DNA of 41,053 nucleotides from CAIXDB01 sp038327915 (GTDB lineage Bacteria > Patescibacteriota > Minisyncoccia > Phycocordibacterales > DATDWN01): NCBI GenBank assembly GCA_038327915.1, contig JBBQLO010000004.1, positions 1-41,053 on the forward strand, written 5' to 3'. A model generated the notes under the pieces. It was given only the letters and a program-made list of their open reading frames with translations, had not been told where the DNA came from and searched no databases. The position numbers and the translations under genes were made by a program. How positions within the stretch are numbered: position 1 is the first letter of the stretch; each line of letters opens with the position of its first letter. Of this stretch, positions 25,533 through 33,489 are shown one piece after another.

Positions 25533-26372
25533 TTAGCACATGAAATGGTCTCCTACAGTTTCCCGAAGCAGTTTCAGTTTTTTTGTGCTTTCTGAGAATA
25601 AAAGATCTTGACGAACTTCCGGCACAACTCTGCCATTCCAGCCTCTGCCAATAATAAAGTCTGCAAATTCCGTAAGTGGAAGAACCCCCTTTCCCGGCCA
25701 GACATTTCTTCCTAGTGTATGACCTAATGATGGATTGCAATCGACCCAGTGAATTTCGGTAATTTTTTCACCGCCGATTTGATCCCAAGCGAAAATAAGG
25801 AGGTGGAGAAGCTCAGTTTGTGTGTACTTCTTAAGCCCCTCAACACCTTTAATGTTAAGCATAAACTCCAGCACGTGCTGGACGTCTAATACCACGGGGA
25901 AACAACCTGATCGAACGATCTCTAAAAAATCTTTCCACGATATCTTGTACTCTCCGTTTTCGAACAGAGAACACGTTTGGAAAACCTTCTGATAGTGGTT
26001 GCCCGGTGTCCCAGCTCCTTCCACAATCTCGTCTGCATAATGCACAACGTCTAAACCTCCATGGACGTCTGTGCAGAGTTCGCTCGGTTTGTAGCCATTT
26101 GGAGGTAAGAATCCAATAATACTCAACACACTGTTAATAAAGTGAGTTGAATTTTGTTCTAGACTCCACGGCAGGTGGTAGCTAGTCATCAGGCCGTGCT
26201 CGAATGCTTGGCGCGCAAGCTTTTGGAGTTTGTTTTTGTTCCAGTTTGAAATGAAGATTTCAAGCCCATGGAACCCCGCTTTTTTTGCTATTTTGCATAT
26301 TGTTCTGTGCGTCAGCCATATGAGACTAAACGTCGGCAGAAAAATTGTTGTCCTTCTTGCATTCAACATCAT
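25533..26372 (-). CDS. xylose isomerase-like TIM-barrel protein (sugar phosphate isomerase/epimerase family)
   Basis: 279 aa. AGFHGLEIFISNW, the LDVQHVLEF metal-ligand-like strand, EIHWVDCNP and the late GWNGRVVPEVRQD are the usual landmarks of the AP-endonuclease-2/xylose-isomerase TIM-barrel family, which uses divalent metals on sugars. Specific substrate unknown. The gene is unlike its neighbours: GC-richer, with a strong Shine-Dalgarno (AAAAGGAG, about 5 nt before ATG) and its own terminator. These are the features also seen at 197-1045, so horizontal acquisition is likely. It lies divergently from the Wzy gene and interrupts the glycan locus. Confidence 0.75.
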   Translation of the reverse strand: MMLNARRTTIFLPTFSLIWLTHRTICKIAKKAGFHGLEIFISNWNKNKLQKLARQAFEHGLMTSYHLPWSLEQNSTHFINSVLSIIGFLPPNGYKPSELCTDVHGGLDVVHYADEIVEGAGTPGNHYQKVFQTCSLFENGEYKISWKDFLEIVRSGCFPVVLDVQHVLEFMLNIKGVEGLKKYTQTELLHLLIFAWDQIGGEKITEIHWVDCNPSLGHTLGRNVWPGKGVLPLTEFADFIIGRGWNGRVVPEVRQDLLFSESTKKLKLLRETVGDHFMC

Positions 26373-26452
26373 TTTTACTCCTTTTCCTTCACGAAGGTAC
26401 TACTTTTTACACAAAAAAGCAAGTGCAGTTGAAACCCGCGTGTGCTAGCGCT

Positions 26453-26474
26453 CCAAACTTCGGTTTGGTATACT
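26453..26474 (+). promoter_or_regulatory. UUCG hairpin plus -10 box upstream of the Wzy gene
   Basis: CCAAAC-TTCG-GTTTGG (26453-26468) is a perfect hairpin with a stable tetraloop. It directly abuts a TATACT hexamer (26469-26474), which lies 7 nt before ATG 26482. No good -35 is visible because the hairpin occupies that space. The arrangement could be an operator or a minus-strand feature. Confidence 0.45.
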
Positions 26475-26481
26475 CAATTCC

Positions 26482-28830
26482 ATGAAAACAATACAAAAAG
26501 AATTTATACAAAAAATATTGACGTACACCATCGTCGGCGGTCTGTTTCTCGTTCCTTTTATTTCGTTCATCGTGTCTTCAAATATGTTTTTTCCGTTTAT
26601 CACTGGAAAAGGTTTTGCGTTTCGCATTTTAGTAGAAATTCTTTTTGGAATGTATTTTTTCCTCGCTTTACTTGAGCCAGCGTATCGGCCACGAAAGTCC
26701 TGGATTACATACTCCGTCCTTATTTTTTCCGGTGTTACTCTTCGCGCAGATATTTTTGGAGCAAATGTGTATAAAAGTATATGGAGCAACTATGAACGCA
26801 TGGAAGGTTTTGTGTTGATAGCTCACCTCGCTCTGTATTACATTGTTGTTTCCAATGTTCTTGCCCTTCGCAATGGAAATAAATTATGGAACTACTTTTG
26901 GAATATTTCCATCTTAGCTTCGGCTATTATGTCCGGCTACGGAGTTTTGCAACTCATGGGTAAAATAAATATAAATCAAGGAGGTGTACGTCTTGACGCA
27001 ACTTTCGGCAACTCTGCGTACCTCGCTATCTATCTTGTCCTCCATATCTTTTTGTGTCTCTACATGATCTTTCAGAGAGACTCTGCTACTTTTGGTGTTG
27101 TTGCATCTTCCACAAATTCGTCAAAAAAGCTTGCGTGGTATGGTGTGTGGTACAACTGGATTTACGGGGGTATTGCTTTACTTGAGGTGATCATACTCTA
27201 TTACACTGCTACTCGTGGCGCTATTTTGGGACTTATTGGGGGTATTTTTCTTGCAGCTCTGCTGGTACTGTGGAAGGGTAAAAGAAGTGGGGAGAAAAGT
27301 GAGAAGGGAAGTGGTGTGTCTCTTAGTGAGATAGAAAACAAAACGGCTCGAAAATCTGCCTATGCAACAGTTATTGCTATTCTTGTTCTCGTGCTTGTAT
27401 TTGTTGCACTGCACAATACGTCGTTTGTTAAAAACAGCCCAGTTCTCTCTCGTTTTTCTTCTATCTCTGCTTCGGAGCTCACCAGTCAGGGACGCTACTA
27501 CGTCTGGCCTATGGCACTGAAAGGCATAGTCGAGCGTCCGCTTCTCGGCTGGGGTCAGGAAGGGTTCAACTTTGTATTTAATAAAAATTATAATCCAAAA
27601 ATGTATGGTCAGGAGCAGTGGTTTGACCGTACACACGATGTAGTTTTGGATTGGATGATTGCCGGAGGACTTCTCGGTTTTCTTGCCTATGCTTCGCTCT
27701 ATGTTTTCCTTCTGTATTATATATGGAGAAAAGAAAGTCTACTTTCTGTTACGCAAAAAAGTATATTGACAGGGATGCTTACTGCTTATGTTTTCCATAA
27801 CATCTTCGTGTTTGACAATCTTGTGAGCTATATTCTTTTCTTTTCAGTATTAGGCTATGTAGACAGTATGTCACACGGTGAGACAGTTGTGGAGAAAAAT
27901 GTAAAAGGTGAAGTTGTCACAGGAGGAGTATTCTACACTCGAGCTTTTTCTTCTGATGCTCTTCTATATATAGCTGCACCTCTTGTCGTTCTCGCAACTC
28001 TCGGTACGGTCTATTTCGTCAATATTCCTGCAATCCAAACATCAATCACTCTTATTCAAGCGATCACCCCGCAGAAAACTGGTGGAGCAGAGCAAAATCT
28101 CGCACTCTTTAAAAAAGCTTTTGCTTATAATTCTTTCGGCTCGCCAGAAGTCCTTGAACAACTTATTCAAGTTTCAACACAAATATCTGTATCAAGTGGT
28201 GTTCCTGATTCCGTTAAAGCTGAGTTTTATGACTTTACGAAATTAAAAATTGAAGAAAAAATAAAGCAAACACCGACAGATGCAAGATATCTCGTCTTTG
28301 CTGGCAGTTTCTTTAATCGTTTTGCTCAGTACGATCTTGCGGTAGAGTATCTGACTAACGCTCTCAAGTATTCGCCAAAAAAGCAATCGATTTATTTTGA
28401 ACTTGGCACATCGTACTTAGGTAAGAAAGACTATCAAAAAGCGTTTGAATTATTCAAAACTGCGTACGAACTTGAGCCTTCCTACACTGACGCAAAAATA
28501 ATCTATACGCTCGGAGCGTTGTACACTAAAAACGGTCAGCTTGCTCGACAACTTCTTTCTACAATTGATCAGAATTTGATCATTAACGACAATCGATTTC
28601 TTCGAACATATGCAGATATTGGCGACTACCAGTCGGTCATTGCTATTCTTTCCGCTCGAATTCAAAAGGATCCAACCAATCTTCAGTACCAGCTTTCGCT
28701 CGCTTCTGCGTATGCAACTATTGGTGACAAGGCAAGAGCGATCGCTATCATTCAGGCAATGGAAAAAGAGCAACCAACTTTCAAGGCTCAAGGGGATCAG
28801 TATATCCAGCAAATACAGAGCGCGAAGTAG
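26482..28830 (+). CDS. O-antigen ligase/Wzy-like polymerase with C-terminal TPR domain
   Basis: 782 aa. About 12 membrane helices span residues 10-510. The central region GRYYVWPMALKGIVERPLLG (near residue 336) and DRTHDVVLDWMIAGGLLGFL (near 375-395) match the Wzy_C/O-antigen ligase family, whose large periplasmic loop holds the catalytic residues. Residues about 600-780 are TPR-like repeats (FVFAGSFFNRFAQYDLAVEYL, YFELGTSYLGKKDYQKAFEL). The enzyme would polymerise or ligate glycan units outside the membrane, following Wzx. TATACT 7 nt before the ATG suggests a leaderless start. It is the last gene of the glycan locus. Confidence 0.88.
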   Translation: MKTIQKEFIQKILTYTIVGGLFLVPFISFIVSSNMFFPFITGKGFAFRILVEILFGMYFFLALLEPAYRPRKSWITYSVLIFSGVTLRADIFGANVYKSIWSNYERMEGFVLIAHLALYYIVVSNVLALRNGNKLWNYFWNISILASAIMSGYGVLQLMGKININQGGVRLDATFGNSAYLAIYLVLHIFLCLYMIFQRDSATFGVVASSTNSSKKLAWYGVWYNWIYGGIALLEVIILYYTATRGAILGLIGGIFLAALLVLWKGKRSGEKSEKGSGVSLSEIENKTARKSAYATVIAILVLVLVFVALHNTSFVKNSPVLSRFSSISASELTSQGRYYVWPMALKGIVERPLLGWGQEGFNFVFNKNYNPKMYGQEQWFDRTHDVVLDWMIAGGLLGFLAYASLYVFLLYYIWRKESLLSVTQKSILTGMLTAYVFHNIFVFDNLVSYILFFSVLGYVDSMSHGETVVEKNVKGEVVTGGVFYTRAFSSDALLYIAAPLVVLATLGTVYFVNIPAIQTSITLIQAITPQKTGGAEQNLALFKKAFAYNSFGSPEVLEQLIQVSTQISVSSGVPDSVKAEFYDFTKLKIEEKIKQTPTDARYLVFAGSFFNRFAQYDLAVEYLTNALKYSPKKQSIYFELGTSYLGKKDYQKAFELFKTAYELEPSYTDAKIIYTLGALYTKNGQLARQLLSTIDQNLIINDNRFLRTYADIGDYQSVIAILSARIQKDPTNLQYQLSLASAYATIGDKARAIAIIQAMEKEQPTFKAQGDQYIQQIQSAK

Positions 28831-29006
28831 AATCTTTTTAATTACTTCGTTTGCGTTGGTGCGGTTCAAATTTTTTTAGTCGCCGTGCAGAAAGTACGGT
28901 CCCTTACAAAATTTTTCCATGCCTAGTATTCAAAGCAATTTTAAAGATTCCAAGGTCTCCACAATCAGAATTTGCTTTTAAAGTCGTGATATGCTAAGAT
29001 ATTTTG

Positions 29007-29105
29007 GTGAGTGCGAATACAGGATTGGAGTAGCAATACAACAATAACGTACGAGCATCTAAAACAAATATCGCACACAACCCGCTTCGGCGGGTTTTGT
29101 GTTTG
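29007..29105 (+). ncRNA. possible small RNA or leader with terminator
   Basis: A promoter-like pair TTGCTT (28972-28977) and TAAGAT (28995-29000) with a 17-bp spacer leads to a non-coding stretch. GTGCGA (29011-29016) can pair with TCGCAC (29071-29076). A UUCG terminator follows: CCCGC (29081-29085) with GCGGG (29090-29094) and a T-rich tail. No known RNA family is recognised; SRP RNA was considered and lacks the conserved loop. It may also be an attenuator leader of the gene at 29122. The stretch 28831-28970 shows nothing else. Confidence 0.4.
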
Positions 29106-29121
29106 ATAAAACTATCTAAAT

Positions 29122-29412
29122 ATGTGCAATACTGCAAGTGCGAAAGGGGGGAAGTTAAAGGCTGAGTGGCTTGCTCAGCCGAGTAGTGACTTTGATTACC
29201 TTGCTCTGGGAGAAATTTCTGTTGGAGATATATTCATCTACTTTCCTCAACCAAGGGATAATGATGGTCACGGAGGTTTCAAAGGACTCTCTCGTGTATA
29301 TAGAAAAGTAGGCTCGAGAGGACCGCTGGGATTAAGTGAAGAAGTCGTGGATAGAAATGGTGTTTTAATAAATTTTCCATCAACCGTGCCTGTAATAATT
29401 TTGTCTAAGTAG
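29122..29412 (+). CDS. hypothetical protein (96 aa)
   Basis: I do not recognise this small protein. It is soluble-looking, with an alternating beta-type pattern (GEISVGDIFIYFPQPRDNDG, VPVIILSK), which could be a small barrel. No Shine-Dalgarno is evident. It lies 17 bp after the UUCG terminator at 29081-29094, so its expression might depend on read-through of that hairpin. A strong terminator follows 9 bp after the stop. The neat bracketing by terminators supports a real gene. Confidence 0.5.
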   Translation: MCNTASAKGGKLKAEWLAQPSSDFDYLALGEISVGDIFIYFPQPRDNDGHGGFKGLSRVYRKVGSRGPLGLSEEVVDRNGVLINFPSTVPVIILSK

Positions 29413-29420
29413 GTTTTTTG

Positions 29421-29466
29421 GCGTTCGGATACAGGGTACATGTACCTTGTGGTCGAACGCTTTTTT
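29421..29466 (+). terminator. strong terminator after the 96-aa gene
   Basis: GCGTTCG (29421-29427) pairs with CGAACGC (29454-29460); inside it, ACAGGGTAC and GTACCTTGT extend the stem (one G-T pair). It is followed by TTTTTT. Good rho-independent terminator. Confidence 0.8.
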
Positions 29467-29512
29467 ATGATAGCGGGCTTGAATTTTTGTACAGAGCAGG
29501 TATGATACTTAT

Positions 29513-29650
29513 ATTGTTCCTGTGCATGGTGAGCGGTTCGCACTCACAAATGATATTTGCTGGAGGTTCGCCTTCCGCTCACCATGTATCGGCGCAAACT
29601 TTATAATTTTTTGTAAGAAAAAACAATTCAAATTTGAGTTGTTTTTTGTT
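29513..29650 (+). ncRNA. possible small RNA with a 12-bp long-range stem
   Basis: The promoter-like pair TTGAAT (29479-29484) and TATGAT (29501-29506), spacer 16, would start transcription near 29513. CATGGTGAGCGG (29525-29536) pairs perfectly with CCGCTCACCATG (29575-29586), enclosing 38 nt. A terminator-like A/T stem (29618-29632 with 29633-29647, one G-T pair) and T-run end it. No ORF of note lies inside. No known family recognised. It occupies the 524-bp gene-free stretch 29413-29936; the rest of that stretch (29651-29936) is AT-rich and contains only a DnaA-box-like site and a small leader hairpin. Confidence 0.45.
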
Positions 29651-29746
29651 TTACTAAAAGCTTTCTGTACACACAAATTTTTTTGAACATCGCGCAGAAG
29701 TCGGAGTATGTAAAAATAAATTTCAGTTTCTTCTTTATAAAAAAAG

Positions 29747-29755
29747 TTATCCACA
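29747..29755 (+). other. perfect DnaA-box sequence (TTATCCACA)
   Basis: TTATCCACA matches the classical bacterial DnaA box exactly. It stands alone in AT-rich sequence, and no dnaA gene or box cluster is nearby, so it may be chance or a titration/regulatory site. Confidence 0.3.
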
Positions 29756-29936
29756 CATTTATGAAAAATAAAATTGTATTTACTTTTTATTTGTACGATA
29801 ATAATCACAGGTCGGCACGAGAAATGAATTCAAAAACAATGTGCAAACAAAGTTTAAAATTTATTTTTCGTTAACTTTTAAAAAATTAATTTAATTGAAG
29901 ATGTTTGCAAACAAAACGTCTTCGATAACAAATACT

Positions 29937-30005
29937 ATGGCAGCAAAAAAGAAAGCTACAAAGAAAGCAGCACCAAAGAAGAAAGCTACAAAGAAGCGAA
30001 AATAG
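29937..30005 (+). CDS. lysine/alanine-rich micro-protein (22 aa, histone-tail-like)
   Basis: ATG 29937 to TAG 30003-30005 encodes only Ala, Lys, Thr, Pro and Arg after Met, arranged as two copies of a KKKATKK block. Net charge is about +12. Such short histone-H1-like or AlaLys-rich tails bind DNA or RNA in other bacteria. A leader hairpin (around 29898-29924) precedes it and a strong terminator (30020-30060) follows 15 bp later, which supports expression. It is too short for most gene finders. Confidence 0.6.
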   Translation: MAAKKKATKKAAPKKKATKKRK

Positions 30006-30019
30006 TCTCTGGTGTTTAA

Positions 30020-30060
30020 AAAACAAAAATCCGGCATGTGAATGCGGGATTTTTGTTTTT
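30020..30060 (+). terminator. terminator between the micro-protein gene and secA
   Basis: The arms 30020-30037 and 30042-30059 are complementary over 18 positions with one mismatch, around a GTGA loop. The descending arm is T-rich (ATTTTTGTTTTT). It isolates secA from upstream transcription. Confidence 0.8.
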
Positions 30061-30081
30061 ATGTTATAGTCTTACATTCTT

Positions 30082-32733
30082 ATGCTTTCATTGCTAAAAA
30101 AAATAGTGGGGACAGAAAGTAGCCGAACACTTAAACGCATTGAACCCCTCATTGCTCAAATAAACGCTCTGGAGAGCGGTCTTTCGATATTGACGGACGA
30201 GGCGTTGCGAGCGAAAACTGTGGAATTTAAAGAACGGTTGGCGGAGGCACGGAAAAATACTGAAGGTGTTGATAATGCCAACATCCTCAACTCACTTTTG
30301 CCCGAAGCTTTTGCTGTTGTTCGTGAAGCATCAAAACGCACGAGAGGTGAGCGACAATTCGACGTTCAGCTTATGGGTGGCATCATTCTCCACGAAGGTG
30401 GTATAGCCGAGATGCGCACGGGAGAAGGAAAAACACTCGTCGCTACACTACCCGCCTACCTCAACGCTCTCTCTGGTAAAGGCGTTCACGTTGTCACCGT
30501 AAACGATTATCTCTCTCGTCGTGATGCTGTGTGGATGGGACAAATTTATTCGTTTTTAGGTTTATCTGTCGGTGTAATAAACCACGAAGAGTCTTTTTTG
30601 TATGATCCAAAACACAGTGAGCTCGATACCGAACGCGACACGGTGGGTTCTTTTAAAGTGGTCAATGAATTTTTGCGACCTGTAACACGTCGCGAGGCAT
30701 ATGAAGCAGACATCACATATGGTACCAACAATGAGTTTGGTTTTGATTATTTGCGTGACAACATAGAATATGAAGCTGACCGTTTGCGTCAGCGTGAGCA
30801 CGCATATGCTATTGTAGATGAGATTGACTCGATACTTATTGATGAAGCTCGTACCCCTCTTATTATCTCTGCACCCGCGGGCGATTCTGGCGAGTTATAC
30901 GCAAAGTTTGCAGATATCGCTAAAAAGTTGGAACCAGTAGATCACTATATTGTAGACGAAAAGTTTAAGACTATTTCACTCACAGACGCAGGTATCGAAC
31001 GTGTCGAGAAATTACTTGGACTTGGAAATATGTACACCGAAAAAGGTGTGGCTTTTGTTCATCATTTGGAAACTGCGGTACGTGCGGAGGCTTTATATAC
31101 AAAAGATAAAGATTACGTAATCAAAGATAATGGTAACGGAGAGGAAGTTGTTATTGTCGATGAATTCACTGGTCGGCTTCAGCCTGGCCGCAGATGGTCA
31201 GAGGGTCTTCACCAAGCAATAGAAGCCAAAGAGCATGTACCTATTCAAAAAGAATCTAAAACATATGCTTCCATTACATTTCAGAATTATTTTAGAATGT
31301 ATAAAAAATTGTCAGGTATGACAGGAACAGCAATCACCTCTAGTGAAGAATTCTATAAAGTATACGGACTTACTGTTCTTTCTGTGCCCACACATAGACC
31401 GATGCTTCGTAATGACAAAAACGATATGATTTTTCAAACTGAAGCCGGTAAATACAAAGCAATTGCACGTGAAGTAAAAAGTAGATTTGATGCGGGGCAA
31501 CCTGTTCTCATTGGCACTGTCTCGATTCAAAAAAATGAAATGCTTTCAGAGTATTTGAAGGTTGAGGGAATTCCGCACGAAGTGTTGAATGCAAAAAACC
31601 ATTCACGTGAGGGGGAAATTATTGCTCAAGCTGGCCGCAAAGGTGGTGTTACTATCGCTACTAATATGGCTGGTCGCGGTGTGGATATTAAACTTGGAGG
31701 TAATCCAGGGAGTAAAGAGGTATACGAAGAAATTAAATCTTTAGGTGGGTTATTTGTGCTTGGCACGGAACGCCACGATGCCCGGAGAATTGACAACCAG
31801 CTTCGTGGACGCTCAGGACGTCAGGGAGACCCTGGCGACACACAGTTTTTTGTTTCAATGGAGGATCACCTCATGAGAGTTTTTGGAGGTGACGGTATTA
31901 AAAATCTTATGGGACGTTTGGGTATCAAAGAGGACGAACCTATTGAAAACGGCATGATTACTCGGTCACTAGAAACTGCTCAGGAAAAAATTGAAGGGTT
32001 CAATTTCGACGCCCGTAAACATGTTTTAGAATTCGATGATGTTTTAAATTTTCAACGCAAGATTATGTATGCTCGACGCAGAGAGATTCTTCTTGATAGT
32101 GGAGAAAAAGTTAAAGGATATATTGAAGAAATTTTTAAGAGTATAAAAGGTGTAGAGGAAGACCCTGGTCACATACACATGGAAAATAATGACGTCAACG
32201 CTCAATTCGTGCAGGACATCATTGCTTCCGCAGATGCGGGCTTGCTCGGTGCGCTTCGAAGGGTCATATTACAAACCATCGATACATACTGGATTGAACA
32301 TTTGGAAGTTATGGATTACATGCGGTCCTCTGTAAATCTCCGTGCGTACGGCCAGCGTGATCCACTTGTTGAATACAAACGCGAAGGTTTAAAATTGTTT
32401 AAAGACATGGAGGTTGCTGTGGGTCAGGATATTTTAAAATTGATTCCCCAAATTGCACAAAATATGAAAACTCAGTTGGAAAATGGTGTTTCAAGTGAAA
32501 ATATATTTGCACTCGCGCAACCTTCGGGTAATGCTCTTAGACTTGTCGAAACTCAGGAAGGATCAGAAAGTCTCACTGTAGAACCGGTACAGCCAGCTCT
32601 ATCCGCGCCCCATACGCCAGATGGTCAAAAGATTGGTAGAAACGACTCCTGTTTTTGTGGCAGCGGTAAAAAATACAAAAAATGTGGAGAGCTCAACACC
32701 GAAGAGCATCAGAAACTCATGTCCCAGCCCTAG
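30082..32733 (+). CDS. secA: SecA preprotein translocase ATPase
   Basis: 883 aa, full length. It has Walker A MRTGEGKTL (around residues 112-119), DEIDSILIDEARTPLIIS, TAITSSEEFYKVYGL, MAGRGVDIKLGG and QLRGRSGRQGDPG of the DEAD motor, then the helical wing and scaffold domains. SecA drives export through SecYEG at the cytoplasmic membrane. The C-terminal zinc-finger reads CFCGSGKKYKKCGE with C857, C859 and C868, but the fourth ligand (Cys or His directly after C868 in the family) is missing. TATAGT at 30065-30070 lies 11 nt before the ATG. The last codons (Q-P-stop) are part of a GC-rich palindrome (32723-32751), so the natural C-terminus may have been replaced. Confidence 0.97.
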   Translation: MLSLLKKIVGTESSRTLKRIEPLIAQINALESGLSILTDEALRAKTVEFKERLAEARKNTEGVDNANILNSLLPEAFAVVREASKRTRGERQFDVQLMGGIILHEGGIAEMRTGEGKTLVATLPAYLNALSGKGVHVVTVNDYLSRRDAVWMGQIYSFLGLSVGVINHEESFLYDPKHSELDTERDTVGSFKVVNEFLRPVTRREAYEADITYGTNNEFGFDYLRDNIEYEADRLRQREHAYAIVDEIDSILIDEARTPLIISAPAGDSGELYAKFADIAKKLEPVDHYIVDEKFKTISLTDAGIERVEKLLGLGNMYTEKGVAFVHHLETAVRAEALYTKDKDYVIKDNGNGEEVVIVDEFTGRLQPGRRWSEGLHQAIEAKEHVPIQKESKTYASITFQNYFRMYKKLSGMTGTAITSSEEFYKVYGLTVLSVPTHRPMLRNDKNDMIFQTEAGKYKAIAREVKSRFDAGQPVLIGTVSIQKNEMLSEYLKVEGIPHEVLNAKNHSREGEIIAQAGRKGGVTIATNMAGRGVDIKLGGNPGSKEVYEEIKSLGGLFVLGTERHDARRIDNQLRGRSGRQGDPGDTQFFVSMEDHLMRVFGGDGIKNLMGRLGIKEDEPIENGMITRSLETAQEKIEGFNFDARKHVLEFDDVLNFQRKIMYARRREILLDSGEKVKGYIEEIFKSIKGVEEDPGHIHMENNDVNAQFVQDIIASADAGLLGALRRVILQTIDTYWIEHLEVMDYMRSSVNLRAYGQRDPLVEYKREGLKLFKDMEVAVGQDILKLIPQIAQNMKTQLENGVSSENIFALAQPSGNALRLVETQEGSESLTVEPVQPALSAPHTPDGQKIGRNDSCFCGSGKKYKKCGELNTEEHQKLMSQP

Positions 32734-32751
32734 GCGTTGCCTAGGGCTGGG
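32723..32751. repeat. REP-like palindrome 1 at the secA stop
   Basis: 13-bp perfect arms (32723-32735 and 32739-32751) with loop GTT; the core is CCCTAGGCGTTGCCTAGGG. The TAG stop of secA (32731-32733) is inside the left arm. It is the left boundary of the REP-RAYT unit. Confidence 0.9.
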
Positions 32752-32772
32752 GATTCAAGTAGAATAAAGTAA

Positions 32773-33489
32773 ATGAGCAACAGACAAGTGCCACTTACAG
32801 ATGGTGAGTATTATCATATTTATAATCGGGGTAATAGTAAACAAAATATTTTTTGGGATATTTCAGACTATGAGCGTTTTACAAAGTTACTTTATCTATG
32901 CAACTCAAGTAAAGATTTTAATTTTCGAGATGATATCGTAAAGCAAAAAATAGATGCGTGGGATTTTAAGAGGGGAGAACCTATTGTGTCAGTTGGAGCA
33001 TGGGTGCTTATGCCAAACCACTTTCATATTTATATTACTTCCAGCCCTAGGCGTTGCCTAGGGCTGGAAGAGCAAGATGCCATTTCGCATTATGTGCATA
33101 AGCTCTGCACCTCATATTCAATGTACGTGAACAAAAAGCGTGAACGGACGGGAAAACTTTTTGAAGGAACATTTAAGTCGGTTCATGTTGAAAGCGATCC
33201 TCAAGCAAAATATAATTTTTCATACATTCATCTTAACCCTGTTAAATTGATTGATTCAGATTGGAAAGAAAATGGAATAAAGGATATAAAAATGACTCTC
33301 AAATTTTTAGAAACGTATCCATGGAGTAGTTACCACGATTATCGCGATGCGGTTCGTCCGGAAAATAAAATTATTACACCGAAAGATTTTCCAGATTATT
33401 TTTCTGACCCCAGTATCTTTAATGAAGAAATTTTTGAATGGTTGGCGTATAACAATAATCATATTTCCCCAGCCCTAGGCGTTGCCTAG
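32773..33489 (+). CDS. REP-associated tyrosine transposase (RAYT, Y1_Tnp/HUH family)
   Basis: 238 aa. The HUH motif H83-F-H85 sits in LMPNHFHIYI, and the catalytic tyrosine is probably Y151 in FSYIHLNPVKL. The family nicks and rejoins single-stranded DNA at palindromes through a Tyr-DNA link. Oddities: residues 89-99 are encoded by REP-like palindrome 2 (33038-33070), an in-frame insertion just after the HUH strand where homologues have a short loop; and the last codons plus the TAG stop are from palindrome 3. Only one of the three palindrome frames lacks a stop, and the insertion uses it. The gene starts 39 bp after secA; no clear promoter or RBS was seen. Whether the enzyme is active is uncertain. 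Confidence 0.9.
   Translation: MSNRQVPLTDGEYYHIYNRGNSKQNIFWDISDYERFTKLLYLCNSSKDFNFRDDIVKQKIDAWDFKRGEPIVSVGAWVLMPNHFHIYITSSPRRCLGLEEQDAISHYVHKLCTSYSMYVNKKRERTGKLFEGTFKSVHVESDPQAKYNFSYIHLNPVKLIDSDWKENGIKDIKMTLKFLETYPWSSYHDYRDAVRPENKIITPKDFPDYFSDPSIFNEEIFEWLAYNNNHISPALGVA
33038..33070. repeat. REP-like palindrome 2 inside the RAYT gene
   Basis: 15-bp perfect arms (33038-33052 and 33056-33070) with loop GTT; same core as copies 1 and 3. It is read through in the open frame and adds 11 residues (encoded at about residues 89-99). Confidence 0.9.

Noticed and set aside
25868..25881. Perfect palindrome CCAGCACGTGCTGG as an operator
   Set aside because: It is inside the coding sequence of the isomerase-like gene and is single; chance palindromes of this size are expected in 41 kb.
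29525..29600. tRNA-like segment with GGTTCGCC and a CCA-like end
   Set aside because: No anticodon arm or D arm can be drawn and the T-arm geometry is wrong; the 12-bp closing stem is too long for an acceptor.
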